Shown: positions 1-5,610, counted from the stretch's first letter. The stretch is 10,606 bases of DNA from Clostridia bacterium (GCA_017409915.1 JAFQRU010000021.1:1-10606), one strand, 5' to 3'. Notes: generated by a model not told the origin, from the letters alone. Program-made: numbers and translations.

Positions 1-224
1 GCGATGCCTGCATTAAAGAGGGTTGTTAAAACTCCTTCCTCTGCAATAACGCTGCTGAACGGAAGGTTTACAAGTATTGCTCCAAATCCCATAGGGAGAA
101 GGAGAGTTGGCTCCATATCCTTCTTGATGGCAAGATAAATGAGAATTCCGCCGATTATCCACATAACAATCATCTGCCAGGAAATAGCAGACAGATTTTC
201 AATAAGCATTTCTATAATTTCCAT
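1..224 (-). CDS. Sodium-translocating decarboxylase beta subunit, N-terminal part (cut by window edge)
   Basis: Seventy-four codons are visible before the window edge. The peptide opens MEIIEMLIENLSAISWQMIV, followed by two hydrophobic segments at about residues 14-33 and 41-60. Between and inside them lies the run YLAIKKDMEPTLLLPMGFGA, which I recognise as the start of the OadB/GcdB/MmdB family. In that family the beta subunit is the membrane part that couples decarboxylation of a biotin-bound carboxyl group (oxaloacetate, glutaconyl-CoA or methylmalonyl-CoA) to export of Na+. The substrate cannot be told from this subunit. The ATG at 224-222 is preceded by GGAGG at 236-232 with 7-nt spacing. 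It has its own promoter (286-258) and lies beyond the rplQ terminator, so it is a separate transcription unit. The family call is fairly secure; no symbol is given because the complex is unknown. Confidence 0.82.
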   Translation of the reverse strand, partial: MEIIEMLIENLSAISWQMIVMWIIGGILIYLAIKKDMEPTLLLPMGFGAILVNLPFSSVIAEEGVLTTLFNAGI

Positions 225-231
225 TTTTATG

Positions 232-236
232 CCTCC
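232..236 (-). promoter_or_regulatory. Ribosome binding site of the decarboxylase beta gene
   Basis: GGAGG on the minus strand lies 7 nt before the ATG. It fixes the start of a gene that is otherwise seen only in part. Confidence 0.75.
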
Positions 237-257
237 GCACTAAAATTTTACAAAACG

Positions 258-286
258 ATTATATCATATTATATTCTGAAAGTAAA
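258..286 (-). promoter_or_regulatory. SigA-type promoter for the decarboxylase beta gene
   Basis: On the minus strand a TTTACT -35 (286-281) is followed by a 17-nt spacer and a perfect TATAAT -10 (263-258). The -10 is preceded by TG plus one base, an extended -10. Transcription would begin near 251-249, giving a leader of about 25-27 nt that carries the GGAGG site. The -35 matches four of six consensus bases. A second TATAAT-like run lies a little upstream, so the exact -10 is inferred. Confidence 0.7.
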
Positions 287-304
287 CATATTTTAATAAC
301 TTGC

Positions 305-340
305 AACCAAAAACCCACAGGGAAATACCTGTGGGTTTTG
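305..340 (-). terminator. Rho-independent terminator at the end of the alpha operon
   Basis: A perfect 12-bp inverted repeat has arms at 310-321 and 328-339 (core CCCACAGG / CCTGTGGG, flanked by AAAA / TTTT) around a 6-nt loop. It starts 8 nt after the rplQ stop codon. In the minus-strand transcript the stem ends in a run of five U followed by GGUU. On the plus strand the T tract is even better (TTTTGTTTTT), so the element could act in both directions, although no plus-strand gene is present. Confidence 0.9.
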
Positions 341-347
341 TTTTTAA

Positions 348-689
348 TTAAACGAGTTCCAATACTGCAACCTCAGCGGCGTCACCGCGTCTTGGGCCAA
401 TCTTTATAACTCTTGTGTAACCGCCGTTACGCTCAGCATATTTCGGAGCGATTTCCGCAAATAACTTTGTAACAACATCCTCTTTTGTGATCCAAGCAAG
501 AGCCTGGCGTCTTGTATGAAGAGTATTTTTCTTACCAAGAGTAATCATTTTATCAGCCAACTTCTGTACTTCCTTAGCACGAGTAACTGTTGTTTCAATC
601 TTACCGTTTTCAAGGAAAGAAGTTGTAAGGTTTCTGAGCATCGCTTTTCTCTGATCTGTAGGTCTTCCTAATTTTCTTTGGATTGCCAT
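348..689 (-). CDS. rplQ: 50S ribosomal protein L17
   Basis: L17 binds 23S rRNA in the large subunit near the exit-tunnel side. The 113-residue product opens MAIQRKLGRPTDQRKAMLRN, the invariant start of the family, and contains the basic TRAKEVQKLADKMI helix and a GGYTRVIKIGPRRGDAAE-type C-terminal strand. An in-frame ATG ten codons upstream (719) gives a non-family extension. The start at 689 is chosen because GAGGTG lies about 6 nt before it and the length then fits the family. It is the last gene of the alpha operon, 59 nt after rpoA and just before the terminator, as in most bacteria. Confidence 0.97.
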   Translation of the reverse strand: MAIQRKLGRPTDQRKAMLRNLTTSFLENGKIETTVTRAKEVQKLADKMITLGKKNTLHTRRQALAWITKEDVVTKLFAEIAPKYAERNGGYTRVIKIGPRRGDAAEVAVLELV

Positions 690-748
690 ACTATTCACCT
701 CTTTCAAATAATTCTTCACTGTTTTCCAGTGAAACTAACAGCAAACAA

Positions 749-1699
749 CTATTCTTCGTCATTTGCAAGAGCAAGTCCCATAGAAGCAAGTTTTGCAATA
801 ACTTCTTCTAGTGATTTGCGTCCGAGATTTCTAACCTTCATCATATCGTTTTCGCTACGAGCTGTTAAATCCTGAACAGTGTTAATGCCTGCTCTCTTTA
901 AACAGTTGTAAGAACGAACTGATAAGTCGAGTTCTTCAATGGTTGTTTCAAGGACTTTAACAATCTTGCTTTCGCCCTTTTCAACCAAGAATTCTGTTTC
1001 CTTAGCTCTGTCAGATAAATCAATGAACAGATTTAAGTGTTCATTCATTATCTTAGCGCCGAGGGATACAGCGTCCGGCGGATTAATTGTTCCGTTTGTC
1101 CAGACTTCTAAAATGAGCTTGTCATAATCTGTAATCTGACCAACTCTTGTATTTTCAACCGTATAGTTAACTTTTTCAACCGGAGTGTAGATAGAATCTA
1201 CCGGGATTAAGCCAACGATAGGCTGAAGCATCTGCTTATTCTTGTCAGCGGAAACATATCCTCTGCCCTTATCGAGAGTAAGCTCCATAAAGAGCTTTGC
1301 ATCTTCGTTAAGTGTTGCAATGTGTAAATCGCCGTTTACAATTTCAACATCAGAGTCACACTTAATATCTCTTGCACAAATCTCGCCTGCACCTTCGTGG
1401 TTAATATAAACCGTCTTAGGTCCGTCAGCGTGAAGCTTAACAGCAAGGGACTTAATGTTAAGTATAATTTCCGTAACATCTTCCTTAACGCCAGGGATTG
1501 TTGAGAATTCGTGGTTAACATTCTCAATCTTAACAGAAGTTACCGCAGCGCCCGGAAGAGATGAAAGAAGAATTCTTCTAAGTGAGTTACCAAGTGTTAT
1601 GCCGTAGCCTCTTTCAAGGGGGTCAACAACAAACTTTCCGTATTTTTCGTCCTCAGAAATGGAAACGCACTCTACTTTTGGTTTTTCGATTTCTATCAT
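749..1699 (-). CDS. rpoA: DNA-directed RNA polymerase subunit alpha
   Basis: The 316-residue alpha subunit dimerises to start RNA polymerase assembly and contacts UP elements and activators. The N-terminal domain (about 1-230) has the dimer/beta-contact segment GYGITLGNSLRRILLSSLPG at 31-50 and the VNHEFSTIPGVKEDV segment at 61-75. After a linker, the C-terminal domain (about 250-316) carries the DNA-binding HhH elements. R262, N265 and C266 lie in SVRSYNCLKRAG, and N291, G293, K295 and S296 in VRNLGRKSLEEV, matching the E. coli R265/N268/C269 and N294/G296/K298/S299 set. Length is normal. An AAGGAGG site lies close before the ATG. The gene follows rpsD by 91 nt that hold two hairpins, and precedes rplQ. 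Confidence 0.98.
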   Translation of the reverse strand: MIEIEKPKVECVSISEDEKYGKFVVDPLERGYGITLGNSLRRILLSSLPGAAVTSVKIENVNHEFSTIPGVKEDVTEIILNIKSLAVKLHADGPKTVYINHEGAGEICARDIKCDSDVEIVNGDLHIATLNEDAKLFMELTLDKGRGYVSADKNKQMLQPIVGLIPVDSIYTPVEKVNYTVENTRVGQITDYDKLILEVWTNGTINPPDAVSLGAKIMNEHLNLFIDLSDRAKETEFLVEKGESKIVKVLETTIEELDLSVRSYNCLKRAGINTVQDLTARSENDMMKVRNLGRKSLEEVIAKLASMGLALANDEE

Positions 1700-1735
1700 A
1701 TTTAGCCCTCCTTATTTTCTAATTGTTTCTATTTT

Positions 1736-1784
1736 GTACCAAAGGTACCATTTAGGGCCGTAGCAAAGGATAAATCCTATGCTA
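1736..1784 (-). promoter_or_regulatory. Two small hairpins in the rpsD-rpoA gap
   Basis: A 24-nt palindrome at 1761-1784 begins 7 nt after the rpsD stop codon. It has outer arms TAGCA / TGCTA and inner arms AGGAT / ATCCT, with one mismatch between them and a very short loop. A second hairpin at 1736-1748 has GTACC / GGTAC arms with a 3-nt loop. Neither is followed by a U tract, so neither looks like a terminator. They could be RNA processing, pausing or 3'-end stabilising elements. Function is inference. Confidence 0.4.
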
Positions 1785-1790
1785 TGCAGA

Positions 1791-2417
1791 TTATTTGCTG
1801 TAAAGTTCGACGATAAGGTGTTCCTCGATTGGAAGATCGATATCATCTCTTTCTGCAAATGCAACTACTTTACCTTCTAAAGTATCCTTGTTCATATCAA
1901 GCCACTTTGGAACAGCTCTTCCTTCTGTTGAAGCGAGAACTGTATCGAACTTAGTGCTCTTACGGCTTGTCTCAGCAACTGTGATAACATCGCCAACCTT
2001 AACGAGATAAGAAGGAATGTTAACCTTCTTGCCGTTTACTAAGAAATGAGCATGAGATACGAGCTGTCTAGCCTCAGGTCTTGAAACTGCAAGGCCGAGT
2101 CTGTAAACAACATTGTCAAGTCTTCTTTCGATAAGTGTTAAGAGGTTTTCACCTGTAACACCCTGCTTTTTATTAGCAAGCTCAAAATAATGAGCAAACT
2201 GCTTTTCTAAAATACCATAAGCGCGTCTAACCTTCTGCTTTTCACGAAGCTGCATGCCGTAGCCGGAGAGCTTGTGACGACCCTGACCGTGCTGGCCCGG
2301 AGCGTATGCGCGTCTTGCGATAGCGCACTTATCTGTGTAACATCTGTCACCCTTTAAGAATAACTTCTGTCCTTCTCGTCTGCATATTCTGCAAACTGAT
2401 TCAGTATATCTTGCCAT
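1791..2417 (-). CDS. rpsD: 30S ribosomal protein S4 (zinc-binding form)
   Basis: S4 is a primary 16S rRNA binder that starts 5'-domain assembly and lies at the mRNA entry site. The 208-residue product has the MARYTESVCRICRR start. Cysteines C9, C12, C26 and C31 match the zinc site known in Thermus S4, so this is the C+ type rather than the zinc-free E. coli or Bacillus type. The S4 RNA-binding domain runs from about residue 98 (RLDNVVYRLGLAVSRPEARQ) to about 160. Its place between rpsK (20 nt upstream) and rpoA is the alpha-operon order; in Bacillus subtilis rpsD is a separate gene. S4 is the usual autoregulator of the alpha operon in enterobacteria, which makes the rpsM leader in this window of interest. 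Confidence 0.98.
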   Translation of the reverse strand: MARYTESVCRICRREGQKLFLKGDRCYTDKCAIARRAYAPGQHGQGRHKLSGYGMQLREKQKVRRAYGILEKQFAHYFELANKKQGVTGENLLTLIERRLDNVVYRLGLAVSRPEARQLVSHAHFLVNGKKVNIPSYLVKVGDVITVAETSRKSTKFDTVLASTEGRAVPKWLDMNKDTLEGKVVAFAERDDIDLPIEEHLIVELYSK

Positions 2418-2437
2418 TTACAATTCACCTCCTGTAA

Positions 2438-2830
2438 TTATACCCTTCTTCTCTTAGGTGGTCTACAACCATTGTGAGGAATAGGTGTAACATCCTTAAT
2501 CATATTAACTTCAAGTCCTGCAACCTGAAGTGCACGAATTGCAGCTTCTCTACCGCTACCTGGTCCCTTAACATATACTTCAACATATTTAAGGCCGTGT
2601 TCCATAGCAGCTTTTGCCGCTGTTTCTGCAGCCATCTGAGCTGCGAATGGTGTGCTTTTTCTTGAACCTCTAAAGCCCAAGCCGCCAGCACTTGCCCAAG
2701 AAAGTGCATTACCTTCTGTGTCTGTAATTGTAACAATTGTATTGTTAAATGTAGACTTGATATGAGCAGCACCGCGTTCTATATTTTTCTTTTCTCTACG
2801 ACGTCTGGTCTTCTTTACTGCCTTTGCCAT
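2438..2830 (-). CDS. rpsK: 30S ribosomal protein S11
   Basis: S11 lies on the platform of the small subunit and helps hold the mRNA/tRNA E-site region. The 130-residue product starts MAKAVKKTRRRREKKN, followed by the RGAAHIKSTFNNTIVTITD segment typical of the family and the GLGFRGSRKSTPFAAQ region. It ends with the conserved basic tail HNGCRPPKRRRV. An ATG twelve codons upstream (2866) is in frame, but it precedes the strong CACCTCC complement (GGAGGTG at 2845-2839). The start at 2830 has 8-nt spacing and gives the family length. The gene lies 59 nt after rpsM and 20 nt before rpsD. Confidence 0.97.
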   Translation of the reverse strand: MAKAVKKTRRRREKKNIERGAAHIKSTFNNTIVTITDTEGNALSWASAGGLGFRGSRKSTPFAAQMAAETAAKAAMEHGLKYVEVYVKGPGSGREAAIRALQVAGLEVNMIKDVTPIPHNGCRPPKRRRV

Positions 2831-2889
2831 AGTTAATTCACCTCCTGAAGATGCGCTAAAACGCAAATTCCATATTCAATAAAAAAGTA

Positions 2890-3255
2890 TTATTTCTTTT
2901 TGTTAGCCATAGTTTTTCTAGGGCCTTTTCTGGTTCTCGCATTTGTCTTTGAACGCTGTCCTCTTACAGGAAGGCTCTTTCTGTGACGAAGACCTCTGTA
3001 ACAGTTGATTTCAATAAGACGCTTAATATCGAGAGCAACATCGCGACGAAGGTCACCTTCAACGCTGTAATTGTCGATTTCTGCTCTGAGGGCAGAAACT
3101 TCTTCCTCTGTTAAATCACGAACTCTTGTGTCAGGATTGATTCCTGTTGCTGCCAAGATTTTCTTTGATGTAGAAAGACCGATACCGAATATATAAGTTA
3201 ATCCGATTTCAACTCTCTTTTCGTTTGGTAAGTCAACACCTGCTATACGTGCCAT
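2890..3255 (-). CDS. rpsM: 30S ribosomal protein S13
   Basis: S13 in the small-subunit head makes bridges to L5 and 23S rRNA and reaches the P-site tRNA with its tail. The 121-residue product starts MARIAGVDLPNEKRVEIGLT. It has the helix-turn-helix GIGLSTSKKILAATGI at about 25-39, the CYRGLRHRKSLPVRGQRSKT region at 85-104, and a lysine-rich tail. An in-frame ATG six codons upstream (3273) overlaps the ribosome binding site GGAGGTG (3271-3265), so it cannot be the true start; 3255 has 9-nt spacing. It is preceded by an unusually long 177-nt gap from rpmJ that contains nested inverted repeats. Confidence 0.97.
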   Translation of the reverse strand: MARIAGVDLPNEKRVEIGLTYIFGIGLSTSKKILAATGINPDTRVRDLTEEEVSALRAEIDNYSVEGDLRRDVALDIKRLIEINCYRGLRHRKSLPVRGQRSKTNARTRKGPRKTMANKKK

Positions 3256-3273
3256 ACTCCAATTCACCTCCAT

Positions 3274-3432
3274 AAATTATTATTTTTTGAAAAGTATGGA
3301 GCAGAATTTCACTTATCTTCGAAGGCTTTTCCTCCTCCGAAACATCAGCTTATACGAAAGTTTTTTAAAAAACATTTCAAAGTGGTTTATAAGCCTAACC
3401 CTGCTCTTGAAAATTTAAGGTTTGTCCCCTGA
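3274..3432 (-). promoter_or_regulatory. Candidate structured leader between rpmJ and rpsM
   Basis: This 159-nt stretch lies between the rpmJ stop and the rpsM ribosome binding site, at the spot where the S4-binding alpha leader lies in E. coli. Nested inverted repeats are visible. Stem 1 pairs 3397-3406 with 3299-3308: 10 bp as RNA, of which two are G-U. Directly continuous with it, 3391-3396 can pair with 3323-3328 (AGGCTT / AAGCCT). Alternatively, 3388-3395 can pair with 3347-3354 (GGCTTATA / TATAAGCT, with one G-U). A central palindrome at 3356-3378 surrounds GTTTTTTAAAAAAC. A GGAGGAGG run (3338-3331) has no start codon after it. I see no convincing promoter or open reading frame here. A regulatory role is inferred from position and pairing only. 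Confidence 0.5.
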
Positions 3433-3546
3433 TTAACCCTGCTTCTGCTTATGACGAGGATTTTCACAGATAACCATTACCTTACCTTTTCTTCTAATTA
3501 TTTTACACTTTTCACAGATAGGTTTTACTGAAGGGCTTACTTTCAT
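3433..3546 (-). CDS. rpmJ: 50S ribosomal protein L36 (zinc-binding form)
   Basis: L36 is the smallest large-subunit protein and stabilises 23S rRNA near the L7/L12 stalk base. The product is exactly 37 residues, starting MKVSPSVKPICEKCK and ending ENPRHKQKQG, with the zinc ligands C11, C14, C27 and H32 of the C+ type. A GGAGGTGAAGGAAA stretch lies right before the ATG. The gene is first after the strong promoter at 3635-3607, so it probably opens the alpha-operon transcript, with an approximately 54-nt leader. The large gap after it (177 nt to rpsM) is unusual. Confidence 0.97.
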   Translation of the reverse strand: MKVSPSVKPICEKCKIIRRKGKVMVICENPRHKQKQG

Positions 3547-3579
3547 TTTCCTTCACCTCCTATAGAAATTATTAGTTCC

Positions 3580-3592
3580 TGCCCAGAGGGCA
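3580..3592 (-). promoter_or_regulatory. Small hairpin in the rpmJ 5' leader
   Basis: TGCCC / GGGCA arms enclose a 3-nt loop. It begins about 8 nt after the predicted transcription start near 3600. There is no U tract, so it is not a terminator; it may protect the 5' end of the mRNA. Function is inference. Confidence 0.35.
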
Positions 3593-3606
3593 TTGCTAAC
3601 CTAACT

Positions 3607-3635
3607 ATTATATCAACAAAGTCCTATTTTGTCAA
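3607..3635 (-). promoter_or_regulatory. Consensus SigA promoter of the alpha operon
   Basis: On the minus strand the -35 is TTGACA (3635-3630), the spacer is exactly 17 nt and the -10 is TATAAT (3612-3607). Both hexamers match the consensus perfectly, and the -10 is preceded by TGA, an extended -10. Transcription would start near 3601-3599, where two G residues are the most likely first bases. It lies in the 117-nt gap between infA and rpmJ and would drive rpmJ, rpsM, rpsK, rpsD, rpoA and rplQ in addition to read-through from the spc part. In Firmicutes, an initiating G can make a promoter sensitive to GTP level in the stringent response; that link is inference here. Confidence 0.9.
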
Positions 3636-3663
3636 TGCTTTTTCGCTATTTTCCTAAGTTTTT

Positions 3664-3882
3664 TTACTTAGCACGCCAGGTAATTCTACCTTTTGTTAAA
3701 TCATAAGGTGAGATTTCAACCGTTACTGTATCTCCTGGCAAAATTCTTATATAATGCATTCTGAGTTTGCCGGAAATGTGCGCTAAAATTTTGTGTCCGT
3801 TTTCAAGTTCAACCTGAAACATTGCATTAGGCAGTGCTTCTAAAACTTTACCTTCTACTTCCAAAACATCTTCCTTTGCCAC
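3664..3882 (-). CDS. infA: Translation initiation factor IF-1 (GTG start)
   Basis: IF-1 is a single OB-fold protein that binds the 30S A site and works with IF-2 and IF-3 during initiation. Read from the GTG at 3882, the product is 72 residues, MAKEDVLEVEGKVLEALPNA and so on, with LENGHKILAHISGKLRM (27-42) and IRILPGDTVTVEISPYDLTKGRIT, fitting the family almost end to end. An ATG two codons upstream (3888) would add Met-Phe, giving 74 residues. The run AAGGGGG (3897-3891) leaves only 2 nt before that ATG but 8 nt before the GTG, so the GTG is preferred. The gene lies 18 nt after the KOW gene; after it comes the alpha promoter. Confidence 0.93.
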   Translation of the reverse strand: MAKEDVLEVEGKVLEALPNAMFQVELENGHKILAHISGKLRMHYIRILPGDTVTVEISPYDLTKGRITWRAK

Positions 3883-3890
3883 AAACATAT

Positions 3891-3897
3891 CCCCCTT
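3891..3897 (-). promoter_or_regulatory. Ribosome binding site that decides the infA start
   Basis: AAGGGGG on the minus strand lies 8 nt from GTG 3882 and only 2 nt from ATG 3888. The spacing supports the GTG start, which also restores the usual 72-residue IF-1. Confidence 0.65.
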
Positions 3898-3900
3898 TCA

Positions 3901-4176
3901 TTATTTGCTCTCAAAAATTTTGATTTCCTGCTTTACCTGGGCATTTGTAATTTCTCCGCCACATTCAAGCAGGTCTTTAAATTCTTTTGTAACTTCGCCC
4001 AAAAGTTTTATATGCTTTGGGTTTTTCTTTTTGATTTTATCTATCTTCCGAAGCTTGCCATCGCAAATTCCCGCCAGATTATTTTCAAAAGACATAACAA
4101 CAAAAGCCTTATCTTTATCTCTTCCTGACACAGACTTTACGATATCTCCGGGAGAAAACTTAACCGGGTTATTCAT
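3901..4176 (-). CDS. KOW-domain RNA-binding protein (L14e-like)
   Basis: This 91-residue basic protein starts MNNPVKFSPGDIVKSVSGRD. The segment FSPGDIVKSVSGRDKDKAFVV (about 7-27) is a KOW-type beta barrel start of the kind found in archaeal/eukaryotic ribosomal L14e and related proteins. A lysine-rich stretch KLRKIDKIKKKNPKHIKLL follows at about 42-60. Such genes are common between map and infA in Clostridia, and an RNA- or ribosome-linked role is likely, but I know of no firm function. In-frame ATGs at 4197 and 4188 lie upstream; the second overlaps the GGAGGG ribosome binding site (4186-4181), so 4176 with about 5-nt spacing is chosen. That leaves a 13-nt gap after map instead of an overlap. 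Confidence 0.85.
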   Translation of the reverse strand: MNNPVKFSPGDIVKSVSGRDKDKAFVVMSFENNLAGICDGKLRKIDKIKKKNPKHIKLLGEVTKEFKDLLECGGEITNAQVKQEIKIFESK

Positions 4177-4180
4177 TTCG

Positions 4181-4186
4181 CCCTCC
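4181..4186 (-). promoter_or_regulatory. Ribosome binding site that decides the KOW gene start
   Basis: GGAGGG on the minus strand lies 4-5 nt before the ATG at 4176. It overlaps the in-frame ATG at 4188, which rules out the longer reading by normal initiation there. Confidence 0.65.
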
Positions 4187-4189
4187 ATA

Positions 4190-4939
4190 TCAGTCAACTA
4201 ATGTAAGTAAAACGGGCTCACCGTCTGTTATCAAAATCGTATTTTCATAATGGGCGGATAATTTTCCGTCCGCAGTTAAAACTGCCCAGCCATCGTCGGC
4301 AACAAAGTATTCTTTCGCGCCCTGATTAACCATAGGTTCAACAGCAATCGCCATTCCGGCTTTAAGCCTTGGCCCTCTGTTTAAGCATACATAATTTGGG
4401 ATATCCGGCTCCTCATGGAGATGAGCGCCGATTCCGTGTCCGCAATAGTCACGAAGAACACTAAAACCGTTTTCTTCGACATAGCCTTGGATTGCAGAGG
4501 AAATATCTCTTATGCGGAAACCTTCTTTGGCAAACTCTGCTCCGCGAAAGAAACTTTCACGGGTTACATCAATAAGGCGCTGAGCCTCACTGCTGATTCT
4601 TCCTACACCGAAGGTTCTTGCCGCATCGCCGTGATAGCCTTTATAACAAGCACCAACATCAATGCTCACTATATCCCCCTCTGAAAGAGGCTTATTGTTT
4701 GGGAATCCATGGATAATAACCTCGTTCACGCTGGCACAGACACTTCCCGGAAAACCGTTATAGTTTTTAAAGGAAGGGATGCAGCCCTGACTTCTGATAT
4801 ATTTTTCAGCAATATCATTAAGCTCTTTCGTGGTAACCCCCACTTTAACCGCTTCCTCAACTCTTTTAAGGGCTTCGCCTGTTACTCTGCCTGCGATTTT
4901 CATCAGCTCTATTTCAGATTTTGATTTAATATTTATCAT
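4190..4939 (-). CDS. map: Methionine aminopeptidase, type I
   Basis: Removes the N-terminal methionine from nascent proteins after deformylation, when the second residue is small. The 249-residue protein has the pita-bread fold with all five metal ligands visible: D94 (SIDVG), D105 (GYHGDAARTF), H168 (CGHGIG), E201 (VEPM) and E232 (HYENT). The catalytic-pocket histidines H77 (IIHGFP) and H175 (HLHEEP) are also present. There is no N-terminal zinc-finger or SH3-binding extension, so it is the short bacterial form (type Ia). It begins 4 nt after the adk stop, and the KOW gene follows 13 nt later, so it is translated from a shared transcript. Confidence 0.97.
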   Translation of the reverse strand: MINIKSKSEIELMKIAGRVTGEALKRVEEAVKVGVTTKELNDIAEKYIRSQGCIPSFKNYNGFPGSVCASVNEVIIHGFPNNKPLSEGDIVSIDVGACYKGYHGDAARTFGVGRISSEAQRLIDVTRESFFRGAEFAKEGFRIRDISSAIQGYVEENGFSVLRDYCGHGIGAHLHEEPDIPNYVCLNRGPRLKAGMAIAVEPMVNQGAKEYFVADDGWAVLTADGKLSAHYENTILITDGEPVLLTLVD

Positions 4940-4943
4940 ATCT

Positions 4944-5576
4944 CTACTCTCCGAGAACCTTTAAAACCTCATTGGCTGTATCGGAAATATTCTCCTTACC
5001 ATAAGCAATTTTAAGCATACCTTTTTCCTCATAATACTTTTTAAGAGGCTCTGTCTGACTATGGTATGTGTTAAGACGCTCTTTAACGGTTTCAGGTTTA
5101 TCGTCTGCTCTTGTAACCAAATTGCCACCGCAATTATCGCAAACGCCTTCCACCTTTGGAATCCTGTGAACCTTATGATAGGTGCTTCCGCAGTTTTTAC
5201 ATTCAAGTCTTCCGCCGAGTCTTTCAATAATAGTCTCATCGGCAACTTCAATAGTTAAAACTACATCGATTTCAATATCAGACTTATCGAGAGCTTCCGC
5301 CTGAGCAATATTTCTTGGAAAACCATCTAAGATAAATCCATTCTTGCAGTCGTCCTTACTGAGACGATCTGAAACAACCTCTATCATAACCTCATCAGGA
5401 ACGAATTTTCCGTCGTTTATATATTTGCCGGCAATTTCACCAAGTCTTGGTCCATCGCTGATATTCTTTCTAAGAATCGCGCCGGTGGATATGGTTGGTA
5501 TGTTAAAATGTTTTGAAAGCAGCTCTGCCTGTGTGCCTTTTCCTGCCCCGGGGGCTGCTAAAATAATAAGTTTCAT
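4944..5576 (-). CDS. adk: Adenylate kinase (zinc-LID form)
   Basis: Catalyses ATP + AMP = 2 ADP in the cytoplasm. The 210-residue product has the P-loop LAAPGAGKGTQ at 6-16, the AMP-binding ISTGAILR segment at 29-36, the DGFPRN motif at 84-89, and a long LID. C126, C129, C146 and C149 in the LID form the four-cysteine zinc site usual in Gram-positive enzymes. The first P-loop residue, normally Gly, is Ala7 here, and the usual Asp of the STGD motif is Ala33; both are mild departures. The open frame extends 26 codons upstream to a GTG at 5654, but that stretch has no family similarity. ATG 5576 is preceded by GAAAGGA with 11-nt spacing. It follows secY by 137 nt of structured sequence. Confidence 0.96.
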   Translation of the reverse strand: MKLIILAAPGAGKGTQAELLSKHFNIPTISTGAILRKNISDGPRLGEIAGKYINDGKFVPDEVMIEVVSDRLSKDDCKNGFILDGFPRNIAQAEALDKSDIEIDVVLTIEVADETIIERLGGRLECKNCGSTYHKVHRIPKVEGVCDNCGGNLVTRADDKPETVKERLNTYHSQTEPLKKYYEEKGMLKIAYGKENISDTANEVLKVLGE

Positions 5577-5610
5577 AACAACGCCAATCCTTTCGAATTT
5601 ACAATCTTTT

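Noticed and set aside
3283..3315. A ten-codon frame starting at a GTG in the rpsM leader
   Set aside because: It is very short and its GTG is about 18 nt from the GGAGGAGG run, too far for normal initiation.
3345..3416. Possible promoter inside the rpmJ-rpsM gap (TTGAAA with TATAAG, or TTTTCA with TATAAA)
   Set aside because: The first pair has a 20-nt spacer and the second a poor -35; the perfect promoter 200 nt upstream makes either unnecessary.
4961..5251. Minus-strand frames overlapping adk, and likewise 1336-1527 in rpoA and 2500-2772 in rpsK
   Set aside because: They are alternative frames inside confirmed genes with composition typical of out-of-frame translation.
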